The notes under the pieces were generated by a model. The model made no database searches. It was not told the DNA's origin and saw only the letters and a list, made by a program, of their open reading frames with translations. Below are positions 38,301 through 50,300 of a DNA stretch of 64,000 nucleotides, piece by piece. Each line of letters starts with the position of its first letter. Position 1 is the first letter of the stretch. The DNA comes from Casuarius casuarius (Eukaryota; Chordata; Aves; Casuariiformes; Casuariidae): the NCBI GenBank assembly GCA_003342895.1, contig PTFA01000011.1:2252629-2316628 (forward strand). The letters run 5' to 3'. Position numbers and translations under genes: made by a program.

Positions 38301-39720
38301 CACTGGAGCTGTAGCCAATAGACTCAACAGAATCTCGGCTGCAATTCGTCAGCCCTTAACATCTAAAAGGACACAAATGAATTGCATCCTAAACATGACT
38401 ACTTGTTTCCAAAGAGTACAAAAGGAACTAAGAGTGATCAGTCCAGATGTAAACATATATGCTTTTCATACCTAANTTAGATGAGACTAATTTCTCCCTT
38501 CTTGCTTACATTAGGGCTGCAAAAAGCTGAGGTTACAAGGAAGCCACAGTTTCTCTTAAATCTATAATGAACAACATTGCTAAGAAATATAAGAAGTCCA
38601 GCGAATTTAATTTAGTTCCCAGTTATCTATCATAATTACTAATCACATATCCTTACATTTATCCAATTCATTACTTTTATCTTCAATTTTGCACTGCTCC
38701 AATATTTACAAGTAATTGTATTTTCCCTTTCCCTTATGCCACTTACGTGGCCCCCTTTGTCACATTTATAAATACTTTATGCAACTAGTGCCACTTACTT
38801 CGGTTTGGCCCACTGTCATCATTTAGCCAGGCAGTATAACTATTACCTAGTCCTTTTAGTCTGCTTTCATAGATCAGTCCCTCCAGGTCTGTTCTCAGAG
38901 TTCTTTCTGATTTGTCGATATTCTCACTTCGATAGTAGTGAGGAGATGTCTGCTACATCCAAACTCATCTTGCACCAGGTGGTCTTTATAGCTCTCTCAA
39001 GTTATCACCTGCTATATACAATTTTTTTTTTCATGTGAAACATGGCCGATGCGTGTAGGACTGTTCTGACTATTTGCTGCTTTTACAATAATGGATTGTG
39101 CCATAGCAATTACACCTACACTTATGTGCCATCTGGACAAGTGCTGTCAGTGAAAAATAAATTGCAGATGAAATGCCATTACTTTTTAAGCAACTATTTT
39201 CAGTTCACATGAAGGCCAAGTGCCTTACTAAACTCCAAATGCACACTTAGCCCTCCAGTTTGTTAAACAAAGTGGTGTTTAAATGAAAAAATATTAAGAC
39301 TTAAACTTGAAGAGCATCAGTAAAATGGTCTCCTGGTAGAACCTGGCTAAAGTAAATAAAATGACCTCACTCCAGAGTTTGCTCAACCTGAACGCATGGG
39401 CCTTCTTTTTTTTTGTATGTCTGAATTAAAATTACATTGCCAAAAAATCCAAATTACCCCAGTACCAAAATATATGATGCAACAGCCCCTAAAACACACA
39501 CCCATGCTCTTCCCCAACTTCTGCAGTGCAAACTAAGGGCAATTTTTGTTAATAATTCACATGTCTGAACTAGGTAAGAGATTTTCTGTCCTTAAAGGAG
39601 ATTGATCTGTCATTGTTGTATTAATAAACTAGTAAAAACAGAAAAACACTGTATATATCCATACAACATATGGAAATAGTCTTTACCGAAAATGTGGAAC
39701 TGACATAACTTATTTCCTTA
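35342..39720. other. Non-coding sequence with one strong hairpin
   Basis: No gene supported. A perfect 10-bp stem, CATCCCTCTG (36840-36849) and CAGAGGGATG (36857-36866), closes a 7-nt loop. The 38640-39000 stretch is pyrimidine-rich and unassigned. Confidence 0.5.
36840..36866. repeat. Perfect 10-bp inverted repeat, 7-nt loop
   Basis: CATCCCTCTG and CAGAGGGATG pair exactly. It is GC-rich for this region but too short for a miRNA precursor, and the flanks do not extend the stem. Confidence 0.85.
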
Positions 39721-39774
39721 GAGGACTCCAAGGTATTGACAAACTTTAACTAAATCTCGGAGTCCTCCTCCGAG
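39721..39774. repeat. Two mutually exclusive hairpins
   Basis: GAGGACTCC (39721-39729) pairs with GGAGTCCTC (39759-39767). CTCGGAG (39756-39762) also pairs with CTCCGAG (39768-39774) across a 5-nt loop. The two stems share bases, so only one can form at a time. The block lies 180 bp from the CR1 end. Confidence 0.7.
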
Positions 39775-40464
39775 TAAGCATTATTTGCAGAATATTTTAC
39801 AGACTGGTAATATAAGGCACAAACTAGGCTGACAAAAGCAGCACCAAATCACTCACTGGCAAATCCAGAGAATATAGAAATAGTGGTGCTGAGCCTTATC
39901 TACTACTGTAAACCTCCTTCAGATGTCAGCTGCTGTAGAGAAAGTCTATTAAATTTATAGAATCGTAGACTAGCTTAGGCTGGAAGAGACCCCTAGAAGT
40001 TATCTCATCTGATGTCCTGCTCAAAGCAAGGTGAACTTGCATCAGGCTGCTTAGGGTCTCATCCAGGCAAGTTCTGAATGTCACCAAAGGTGGAGGCTTC
40101 TCAGCCTCTCCGGGCAGCCTGTTCCAGTATTTAACCAGTCTCAGGGCAAAAATGTTTTTCTTTGTACCTTATTGGAATTGCTCTTGCTGCAAACTCTTTT
40201 CACTGCCTCTTTTCTTCCACTATGCACCTCCAAAGAGAGTCTGTGTTTTCTATACCCTCCACTAAATTATGGTACAGATTTCACAGTAAGACAGAGACAG
40301 CAATAAGATCTCCCCTGAGTCTTCTCTTGCTAAGACTGAACAAACCCAGCTCTCCTATGTCATCTGCTCCAAACTCCTGATCATATTCGTTGCCCACCAA
40401 TGCACTCATTCCAGTATGTCAGTGTCAGGGGAACAGGACAGGATCACATCAGCTTGCTGGTTAC

Positions 40465-40532
40465 ACATTGCAAATAAAATTGCAATGAATTGCAATTGCA
40501 CATAATTATTATTGCAAATAGAATTGCAAATA
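40465..40532. repeat. TTGCAA-rich expansion inside the CR1
   Basis: Five TTGCAA units begin at 40468, 40480, 40490, 40512 and 40524, two of them inside ATTGCAAT palindromes. The flanking CR1 blocks (ggatcacatc and gccctggatacagttgg) lie closer together in ordinary copies, so this appears to be sequence gained after insertion. Confidence 0.7.
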
Positions 40533-40856
40533 CAGCCCTGGATACAGTTGGTCTTCTTCATCACAAGAGCACACTGAATCATCCTGTGCAATTTCCTACA
40601 CACAAGATTCCTGTCAGCTCATTTTTCCAGCTTGCTGAGGTCCTTCTGAACTGTAGCCTTGCTTTCCAGCATATTGACTGCTCTTCCCAATTTGGTACCA
40701 TGTGCAAACTTGCCATAAGTGGCAAGGCACTCTGTCCCACCTTTCAGCAGGTTAATAAGGATGTTGAACAGTATTAGCCCAACATTGACTATGCATTGCT
40801 AATCATCAGCCTTTGAACCCAGCAGTCAATTTTCCATTCACCTCATACATAGTCTC

Positions 40857-40911
40857 TGTACCCAGAACTATATTCCACCAAGTCAATGTACCCAGAACTA
40901 TATTCCACCAA
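40857..40911. repeat. Direct repeat of 25 bp, period 30, inside the CR1
   Basis: TGTACCCAGAACTATATTCC plus CACCAA-type ending occurs at 40857-40881 and again at 40887-40911, identical, separated by GTCAA. It is a local duplication after insertion. Confidence 0.9.
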
Positions 40912-41356
40912 TTTGGCTATAAGGATATGATAGGAGACTATGTCGAAGGCCTTGCTAAAGTCAAGGTAAACAGCATCCACTGGTCTCCCTTTGTCATCTC
41001 ATTATAAAAAGCAATCAGATTGGCCAGGCATTTGTTCTTGGTAAATCTGCACTGGCTCTTCTCAACCACCTTCTTATGCTTCCTGTGCCTAGAAACAGCT
41101 TCAAGAAGGGTTTGCTCCAAATCTTCCCAAGCATAGAGGTGAGGCTGGCCAGCTTGTACTTCCCTGGTACCTCCTTTTTGCCCTTCTTGAAGATGGCTGT
41201 GATGATTGCCCAGTCATCAAAAACTTAACCTTTTCACCTAGATCTTTTCAAGATGACAAAGAGCAGCCTTCCAATAGCATCAGCTAACTCCCTAAACATC
41301 AGTGGGTGCACCCTAGCTGATCCCGTGGATTTGTGTACATCCAACTTGCTTAAANT

Positions 41357-41405
41357 CTTAATCTTCCTCTACTGAGGAATCTCAAAAAAAACTTAATCTT
41401 CCTCT
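41357..41405. repeat. Direct repeat of 14 bp, period 35, inside the CR1
   Basis: CTTAATCTTCCTCT occurs at 41357-41370 and 41392-41405, flanking an A-rich spacer. It is a small duplication within the reverse transcriptase region. Confidence 0.85.
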
Positions 41406-41660
41406 GTTGTGGAAAACACTTCTCTCTCTCAACTCTGCCACTAGGCTCAGGAACCTTGGCCACCTGAGGCCAGACCACACCAGTAAAAAAACAAGGCAAA
41501 GAAGCTTTTTTTGTGTCCTTTGCCCCATTAAACACCAGGCCCACATTTTCCCCTACTCTTTTTGCTTCTAATCTACTTACAGAAGTCCTTCCTATCTCTT
41601 GCACTTCCTTCTGGATATTACTAAATTTCAAGCACTCCAAAACTGAAAAACTGAAAATGT

Positions 41661-43699
41661 GTGGCTTGATTTTTTTGAATTGGTAGGCACCAACCATTCT
41701 ACAAAAGTCAATGGAAGGTAGCTATGGGCAACACACTTGAAAGTTATGCTTACCTACTTGAGCTGCTACATACGGACTAAATTGAGATTACTTATTTTAA
41801 TTACTATTGGTATTTTCCCCATCTCTTTTTCTTCCTATCAGTTGTAATATCCACTATTCGCTAAGCCTCATTTCAGTAGAGGTAAAGATGGTCCTTACCT
41901 ACCAAGAAAAAATATGTGTACTTCTTCCTATAGTGAACCTTATTCTACTTTCAACAGAGGTTATTTTGCTACAACAAAAACACTGTCTGGCACAGTGTTT
42001 TCATTACACACTTTATTGCTGCTCACTCATTAAGTTCTCATTAGAAGAATTTTAAACATTAATATTTTCTAGAAAAATACACCATTGACATGATTGCAAA
42101 TTATAATGGCTTTTAATGCTGGCACTCAGGAGAATGTCTGAAACCATCAGGTTGAATTACACAACAGCATAACATTCATAAAACAAAAACATAACATTAA
42201 AAACCTTCATTTTCTTCCCCCCATCATCTATTAAGACACAAAGCTCTAGTTACCCTACATATTGGCACTTAGGAAAAAACAAGCTACTGTAGGAGGAAGT
42301 GGGAACATGAATAAAGAAAGAAANAAATGCCTTTCTGGAAGGGGAAGAATGAAATTCTATATTGGCTTTATTTTTAACTCTACACAATAACCACTCTGAT
42401 GAAAGAGCCATACTTTGCATTTACAGTAGAACAAAAAAAAAATGAAATGGATTGAAGTGCTGTGTTGATTTTGCTTTTTCTCCTGGAAATTCAGTATTTT
42501 ATTATTTCCAAGGCTGTACGACAGAGTGACAATGTGTTGCACAGGTTATCACAACAGTTCCTTAACATATTATTAACTCTAGAAGAATCACCCATGTGAT
42601 TGTGCATCATCCAACTCCTCATTTGAAATAATGATTTAAAAAGAAATCATGATTACTCCAGCTGAAAGGCTTTGTGCATTAAGTAACTTTCCGATAGGCT
42701 TGCAGGCACGTCTGGCAGAGATGTGTGGTCTTGCGTAGACAGAAATCTGTACCATGATTCAGAATATTGGGTTTATTCAATGGCTGACCTGCTATAAATC
42801 CTTATACAAATCCACTAATGTCCGCCTCTGTTCCCTTTCCATCCTTTGCTAGTCGAGAATGTAAAGGAAGAAATGCCTGCTACNTAAGAAGGACCTAAAG
42901 CAATGAGATGGACCCCTATCTTAATTGAAATCTGTATGTTCTATTATAATGAAATCAGCAATATAGTTACCATCATTATCATTGGATAGTTATCATCAGA
43001 GCTAATCAGAGAAACTTTAATAGAACTAGTCTAAAAGAAAAACAAGGTCTATTTTCACCCCTCGTTTGTTTCATAAGAAAATTGCAAAGCACACCACAGT
43101 GTCAAGTTCCTAAATTTGATGTTTCAGAACAAATACTGTTTTTTCCCCCTCTCATTTAAAAATTACCTTTTTCTTAAAATAAAGTGAAAAGGGGAATACT
43201 GAAGAAATCTTCTGATTGATCCTGAAAAGGATCAATTTTTGCCTTCTTGAAGAATATTTTTTCAGCTTAGTTTCCTATTTGGAAAGAAGTCAAGTTCTCA
43301 AAACCTAGAAATCCTTCCTAAAAGGAAGCTTCCATCCTTTGTGCATCTCTAGCTACTGTTGACCATTCAGATCAACGTATCCCATGATCTGTTACACCTC
43401 TGCATCTGCAAAACCAGTCATTTCCCAATTCTCCTTTTAAGAAATACTGTAGCATCTTTTAACACAGTAAGAGAGCTCCTGGCGCTCAGTGTCAATGTCA
43501 ATTGTAAACATACAATATTATGTAGGGATTTTGTGGCAGAAAAAAATGCAGACTTTGCTTTTCTTTTTTGTTTGTATTTGTCTTCCGAGTTCTGCGTCTT
43601 GCTGAAGTCTCATCCCTACAGCCCTCTGTCAAAAGCATCTAGTTTATACGAAAGCTCGATGGAGTCTCGGCAGTAAAGGAAAAAAGAGGGAAAAATCAC
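41661..43699. other. Non-coding sequence
   Basis: No gene. Ambiguous bases are at 42324 and 42884. A 10-nt block near 43218-43240 (tgatcctgaaaaggatcaa) is a short inverted repeat. Confidence 0.5.
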
Positions 43700-44270
43700 A
43701 GAAACGAATGTTAAAGGGCACAGCCACTCAGGGGTCTCACTCTCACTGGAAGCTCAGATTCTCGACTATCAATCAAAGCCCCATTAGAAAGCTCTTACAT
43801 GGCTGGTATTTCCACCGCTGTTGCTACGAACAGCGTTGCTAGGGAACTGTCCGGCCAAAATCCATCTCCTAAAGGCACAGCGTGAGAACCTGGGCAAGGC
43901 AGCAGCATTATTAATGCCACTGAGGCCCTAACGTTTTTCCTTCCTTCGCAAACGAACAAACACCACAGAGACAGGAGAAAGAGAAAACAACTCCCGCGAT
44001 CACACTAATGATACTTGAGGAATCTGAGTGCCCTTTTTGGAGGCTTGGGTGATACAATAAGGGACCATCTGTTTGCCTGTATGACACAGTCAATGATCTA
44101 AAGTGCAGCAAAAGGACAGGCAGATTATGTGATAACTTTCCTATCAGTGGCCTCTGGACAGACAGCAATCCAAATACATACAAACAGCACCCTTCTCCAA
44201 CGAAACAGAGAAAGTGGTGGCAGGAAAAGGAAGAGGGGAATGTGGTCTGCATTATTCTCTCCCATCATGA
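43700..44270. promoter_or_regulatory. Candidate enhancer with tandem RFX-like X-boxes
   Basis: This patch has more CpG and GC than its surroundings and high sequence complexity. Two RFX-type motifs, GTTGCTACGAAC (43820-43831) and GTTGCTAGGGAAC (43835-43847), lie 15 bp apart on the same strand. A PBX-like tatcaatcaaag block lies near 43768. A minus-strand frame spans 44252-43911 but shows no recognisable domain and no splice context. X-boxes bind RFX factors, which drive ciliary and neural genes. The function here is inference. Confidence 0.4.
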
Positions 44271-44954
44271 TATAGTTTTGCATTTAGATAGGACTTCTTT
44301 TAATCTTTCAAGGGCTTTAAAAACATTGACTACATAAAATACAATAACCTTTACATTTGGTTGCCTGCAGCTAGACACCATGGTAAACACACTGAAATAG
44401 CTCTGTGCTGACAGTCCCAGCTGCACCACATGTAGGAGCTGTTACCACCAAAATAATTCTGAGTCAACAGCACTCAGAACTTCCAAGGGCTGATCCACGT
44501 TTGCTTGAAGTGAGTAAAAAAAGGAACCAATTTCAATGAGTAAAAATGGAAAATACCATGGGGGAGGATCACTAAAGGAACGTAATCTCATAACTACTTC
44601 TTCTTCCCTGTTGTACATCCTGTAATGCTATAGTGACCACTGCTTTTAAGCTTGCCATTTGGCTGCATTAAACTTTTTGCACTACTTGTGCTATTTTACT
44701 TTCCCAAAGGGAAAAGGTAATTCACCAAACACTAAGGCATCCATACTTATCCTACTAATGCAAGGGAGCCAACTATGACATACTCAGTGCTCAAGAGCAG
44801 ACAGGAAGTGTAAAAAACCTTGTACAGATTTCTCTCATACCCAGCAGATGTTACAACATTTGCCGATCTCTGTATAGCCTCGTAGCAATGAATTATTTTC
44901 CTTTACAAGTTGGTCTCCAAAGTTGAGACATACACAAATATATATCTATTTTAT

Positions 44955-44956
<2 letters not shown>
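44271..44956. other. Non-coding sequence
   Basis: Nothing recognised as a gene, repeat family or regulatory motif cluster in this interval. Confidence 0.5.

Positions 44957-44996
<40 letters not shown>
44957..44996 (+). repeat. (AC)20 microsatellite
   Basis: Twenty uninterrupted AC units. Alternating purine-pyrimidine sequence can adopt Z-DNA, and the length is likely to vary between individuals. Confidence 0.98.
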
Positions 44997-45000
<4 letters not shown>

Positions 45001-47261
45001 CCCTCTCAGCAAAGGAAGAAGCCAAGTATTTTAGCACATCGATAAGCCACGGTATAAATCCCATGCTTCCAATCGCACTGAATGCATACATGTAGATGAA
45101 GACACTTGACACTCAAGAATATTTCTTTGAGGCTTTCCAGATTTTTGAAATATACACAAAAAATACCAAATTCATTACAGATTATTTTCCTGTTTAAGTG
45201 AAGCCATTTGAGTTAGCTTTGAGAAGATAGAATATTTAAAATCATTACTCCTCCTGTGCCTGAATTATCAGGATGTGGCGGAGATATACATTTATTTTTA
45301 AACACAGCTTCCAAAAGTCACCAGTTTATTTATGATGATTATATGTTTTGTGCCAGAAAGAGAGAAAATAGTATTTTCATGATAAGATCTAGAGCCTGAA
45401 ATTTGAGCCTTAAGTGCTCATTACTGTAAATAAAGAAAAAAACCAGATGATTTAAGTACACAAAACAGATAAAAGAAAGATAATTTGCATAATTGTAGAA
45501 TGGCATCAAAGAAAAATTTTTGTTTAAAAGAAAATTAAGCAGTCACTCAACACAGCACTTTCGATCCCCGGTAGAACTGGAAATAAATTCAAGATTCATG
45601 AGTTCACAACTACTGTTTTAACTGCAAGACCAAACCCTCTTATGCAGGTGGGGAGGCAACAGAAAAGGGGGAAAAGGAAAAAAGTTAACTACTCCTTGTT
45701 GAAGCCTGATGAGTGTCTAATCTGAGGCTGTGTGTCTTATACACAGAAAAGATTCTTATCTGAATATCACTTTCTATATTAATCTGGATGGAGATGGACT
45801 TGTAATACTTAAACAAATGGGGTACTGTTCAAGTGTTCTCTTACCAAAATTATCCTTTCGCAACCATTAGATTTTCTCATACAGCATAATGAAAGAGTTA
45901 TGACAAAAACTTATTATTGCTCTCATTTATATTTTGTCTTCTGCTACATTTTTGTTTGTACTATAGAAGGTATTAAACACTGCATATTTGACATATTTCA
46001 ACGATTTTGATACAGCAGTGAGAACTTGTTTTCATAGTTAAACTTGGGGGCTGCAAAGCTTAATAAATATTTATAAAGCACTTTGAAAACTTTTATGGAA
46101 GTACTACTGAAGAGTCAAATAAGGTATCATCTTCTTAATAAATTGCCTCTCCTGGAGATGGATGTGTCAGCTTCCAGAAAGAAAGAAAAACAGCCGTCAC
46201 AGAATACTAACAATGGAGGAAAAGGCAAACTCAAGTAGATGTTTGCAATCTGGACAGTGCCATTTTTATTTTATCAATTATTTTTGTTTATCAGCATTTC
46301 CATTCCCAGTTCCATCTTGAATCTCCTCTCACACTGAGGTGGTGCAGCATAACATTTGAGAGGCTATAGAGCCTTTTCCCATTACTCTTAGATTACAGTA
46401 GACAAGATTTATTCGCCAAAGGAGGAGAGGATAAACCATTCCTCCCCTGCAATTTTCAAAAAATACCACCGATTTGACCCACCAAGACATTTCTTATATT
46501 CTTTCATGAATTTAATATTCTTTGGAGAAGAACCTTTAGGCACATTTGGGGCAGAACCATTTTTCATTTTATATACACAGTGCCTGTGGTCAATTTTCAC
46601 TGGAAAATCCCCATCATTACAGCAATACAAATTCAAGTTTTAAGTACAAGGAATGCACCAGATTGCAACAAAGAACTTTTTTTAAAAAAATAATACAATT
46701 TGCAAACAGACCATTAGAAGTATTGATGATGGAGATTACAAAGTAGAACAGTACGCAGAAGATAATTTATTATGCTACTATTAGCTAAAAAATCCATCAT
46801 CCTTTGTGAATATAAGCTAGTGCTAGATGCAGTATACAGCTGATGCTTTAATTAGGCTACATACACATACACTTGAAAATAAAATAAAAGTTTTAGTTAC
46901 TCGAAGAAACTGAAGGGAGGGGGGAGGATGAACACCGAGGTGAAACAATTTCCCCCACCTCCCTTAACAAGAGAAATTTGTTCTTCAACTGGTTTAATCA
47001 AAATGTCCTATCATTTCCCTGAAGAATTCTCTCTTGCTGCTTCAGCAGAATTTCTATTCTCCCTTTGCCCTTCAACATGATGCTGCCTCGCAAGAGACTG
47101 TGGCCACTTCTATACTTTATCACCACTGCAATCCTTGAAAGGTTTGTTTCTCGGACATTTGAAGGTTTTCCTGTCTGCTAAATTAGGAAATGATTCACCA
47201 CTATAATTCTCAAATGCATTTTAAGCTCACTGAAAGCACAGACCCCAAATGAGCAGCTCCT
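44997..47261. other. Non-coding sequence
   Basis: No supported exon. The minus-strand frame 46636-46409 is charged and Cys/Trp-containing but has no recognised domain. An AAGGGAGG/CCTCCCTT inverted pair at 46913-46920 and 46958-46965 could fold. Confidence 0.5.
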
Positions 47262-47335
47262 ATTCAAGAGAGGGTAGCCCTACTGAATCAAATAAAACTT
47301 ACCAGGTAAGTATTTGTAGGATTCAGCCCTAACTT
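47262..47335. repeat. Ancient amniote interspersed repeat fragment
   Basis: Blocks gggtagccctactgaatcaa, aaacttaccaggtaagtatt and tgtaggattcagccctaac follow the order of an old amniote repeat (ccccattgaagtcaat..., then act.ac..gtaagt..., then tgcaggat..ggccct). The copy is strongly diverged. A strong splice-donor-like sequence (CAG then GTAAGTA at 47306-47314) is part of it. Confidence 0.4.
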
Positions 47336-50300
47336 TTTCAAGAACCTTTGGAGTTCAAACATGCAGTCAAGTATGAGCAAAACAGACATTAAAATCAACA
47401 CACTGCGTTTAAAAAAAAGTATAACCATCATGAAAACAGTCTCAACAATGCATGAACGCAGCAAGTAGTTTCTATTTAAGTGGAACTACCATAGTACAGT
47501 CTACAATGAGCTGAAAAAAAGCTGTGACAGATGCTCCAGAACATTTATTCAACATTACCATATATTGATGAATATCTGTCATAAATATCGAATTTGCCAC
47601 CCATTTTCCCAATTACTNATGTGAAATCTTGTATGAACTTAAAACACAACCAATACAAATACCTATTTCAGCTTAGCAGCATCTACAGAATCCAGATTTA
47701 ATTCATGTACTACAAGGTATATCAAAAACTAAAGTCCAAAGAGAATGAAATATTTTGGTTTTTTATCTGCCAAAGGACAAAACAAAAAGCAATCCAAAAG
47801 CAGTACATTTCTAACAGGAGATAGTTTTGAATGCTGTGGGAGCAAAGATGACTGAAAGGTATTAGAAGTGGGTTACCAGATGTTCAGCTCAACATGACTG
47901 TTTAAAATCCAACTCAGATAGAGGTGATTGAAATGTTTCCCTATCTGCCTGCTCATTATTTCATTGCCTTCTATGAAATGGAAATAAAACTGTCCTCATA
48001 TTAAGCAAGTATCCATACTCATCACTGCCTCTTCACCCCCCCCACAACTGATACACCTGACAGGATTTCAAAGTAGCCAAATAGTGAAAGGATGATCCTT
48101 CAGTGATCTCTTTCCATGCTACCATCCATGAAATGCCTTGGGGTAAACCAGGTGATCCAGCCACATTTCACAGGCCAATTTAGAGAATTCTGTTATGTAA
48201 ATGTTCCCGTCCTTCCCTCCCTTTTCCTGTCAAACAGAGAATGCTACTGAATTCTCAGCTGTGCATATTTGGAAATAAATCTGGTTTTGGTTTCTGTTTC
48301 TCTGCTTTAAAAAAGAAAAAAAAAAGAGACAAAATTCACAATTGCACTGAAACTAGGGAAGGTGAACAGAAATGCACCTCAAAGCCCACTTTCACTTGAT
48401 TTCAATCCAAATATTGCCCTTAAGTGAACAAAAGGGGCACCATCACCCAAACTGCTTAGAAGACAAATGCAAATCTTACTCTGTGCAAAGCACAATTGGC
48501 TTTCCTCCAATTAAGTTCTGACTGCAGGTTAAAGGCTGACTTCATTTCTTCCTAATGTTCAACCACCCATCCATCTGGAATGGTTTGTATTCTTACCTGT
48601 ATCATTCTTTAAGACAGTATTTTATGCAGTTATCTGAGTTCTCATTTTTACAAATCTCTTAAAGCTGTAGGAGACTCTGAAAGCAGGAAGCATGAAAATT
48701 CAGAAGCATAAAAGGCAAATTAAAGATAACAGGGTTTTTAAAACTAACTACCTGGGACTCAGTGTTTTTAGCAATAGTAAAACCTAAGGATTTTTCAAAG
48801 GGTTTCCAAAATTTATTTTTACACTGCATGGCAACTCCCTACTTCAGAACCTTATTTCAGAATTTTCTCTAACTTTGTTAAGTATATGGCTAGTTTCTTA
48901 AGCAAAACCATGAACTAGGCGAGGCATTACTTCCTCTATCCTACAACTGAAATTATATGCGGTAGTCAAGAGTGCATTTACAAGGAAGACTCATGTCCTT
49001 AGTGAATCTGTATTCCAGCTTGCATTGCAGAGTCAGGTGTACTATCGCCAGGCATAAGATTGATCAGAAAATTTCTAACAGACAGGTCCTCAGGCTGAAC
49101 ATGTCATTTCAAATTCAAGAAAAATACACACTTTGAAATAATGATGAGTTTGTGTAAGTTTCATTGTAAAAACTGTAAGTAAATATTTCAAAAGCAAAAA
49201 AGCACATTTTAACATTTTTTAGAGACCTGGATCTCATTTTCACTGGTCTTCCTGAACTCTGTTTAATTCCTTGTGAAAACCAATAAAATAAAAAATACTA
49301 GTATCAGCTATGGATCACAGATCTGCTTTCTGATGACACTGGAAAGGCCAAAGCTCTTTGGATGAGTTTGATTAAAACAAATTACAAGAGTTTACCTATT
49401 CCCATGAGGAAAAGCCCTTCAAAAGGAATGCCATTAAATTCTGCTAGCTCCTGAAGAATCATGTCAGTACCATAAGAGTGCAAACAGGACCAGTTTTATT
49501 TAAACAACAACAAATCCTACCAAATGAAACTCTAACCTCATTTCCTTATTCTGAATCTTTTAAAAGTATTCTTCCTCATCAAATTCAAACATTTTCCCTC
49601 TTTATGTCCTTCCACTAATGAATCAAAACAGCAGGCTTAAAGAAGAAATATCTACCATGTATTACAGAGATATGCTTCATGAAAAGAGGTAACTATTTTT
49701 TCTGCTACTAAATTTTGACCAAAAGTTGGAGGGATGTTCCAGTGATTACAACAATTTTTATGAGCACCTCTCAGATCAAATATTTTTCTTATTGCTAATG
49801 TTTTAAATTACAGTAGGTACTCCACGCTGCAGATGTGCCTCTCCTAAAATGTAAGAGGTCCATAAAATCTGTTTATAAATAACAAAAAAGAAACGGACCA
49901 TTTAAGAAAGATATCTTTGTGAAAGGAATGCAGTTCTGTGCAGACACCGCACTACCTCTGTCTCGTACCATCACTGGGTCAGAGCTCCCCCCTTTCTTTT
50001 CTGTTTCCCCAGCGCCCTCAAGGTTCCCAGTACCATTTGGGCTTGCTTGTCTAGCTGCACTGGCAAAGCAGGCTGGGAGCCCCTGTGAGCAGACTTGTGC
50101 CAGAAACCTCCACCACCGTAAAGGCAATCCCTCTCACGCAGGCTGGGAGTACAAATTTGCAAGATGCTGATGCCCTTGCTCCTTACACACCACTGGCTAT
50201 TGCTCCTTACGGGCTGCTCACAATGGTTTTCTATTACTGTCAAGTGAAATTAATACTGATTCTTAACAAACATCTTTAACCAGAGGCTGGTCCATAATTA

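Larger units (their letters stand above)
39955..41660 (-). mobile_element. CR1 LINE, 5'-truncated, minus strand, reverse transcriptase inactivated
   Basis: On the plus strand the copy starts with the CR1 terminal repeat (atagaatcgtagac, 39958-39971). It then shows the 3' UTR blocks (ggctggaagagacccctag; gcaggctgttccagtattta-like at 40115-40135) and runs back through ORF2. On the minus strand, the frame 41120-40938 encodes a recognisable reverse transcriptase block (MEQTLLEAVSRHRKHKK, then NLIAFYNEMT). The frame ending at 41350 keeps the upstream ENVG and FFTGV blocks. The catalytic FADDT motif, expected about 136 codons further on, is present at 40691-40711 but reads FAHGT: both catalytic aspartates are lost. 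Frames are broken by indels throughout. About 1.7 kb remains of a full element of roughly 4.5 kb, lacking ORF1 and the endonuclease part of ORF2. The copy is inactive. Confidence 0.95.

Noticed and set aside
46409..46636. 75-codon minus-strand frame with Cys and Trp residues
   Set aside because: No recognised domain and no neighbouring exon-like sequence or splice sites.
47200..47310. Possible exon ending at the CAG/GTAAGTA donor
   Set aside because: No pyrimidine-rich acceptor upstream, and a stop interrupts the frame that runs into the donor; the donor lies in an old repeat.
49873..50279. Overlapping frames on both strands in a GC-richer patch
   Set aside because: Three or more frames are open at once, which reflects composition; none shows a recognised motif.
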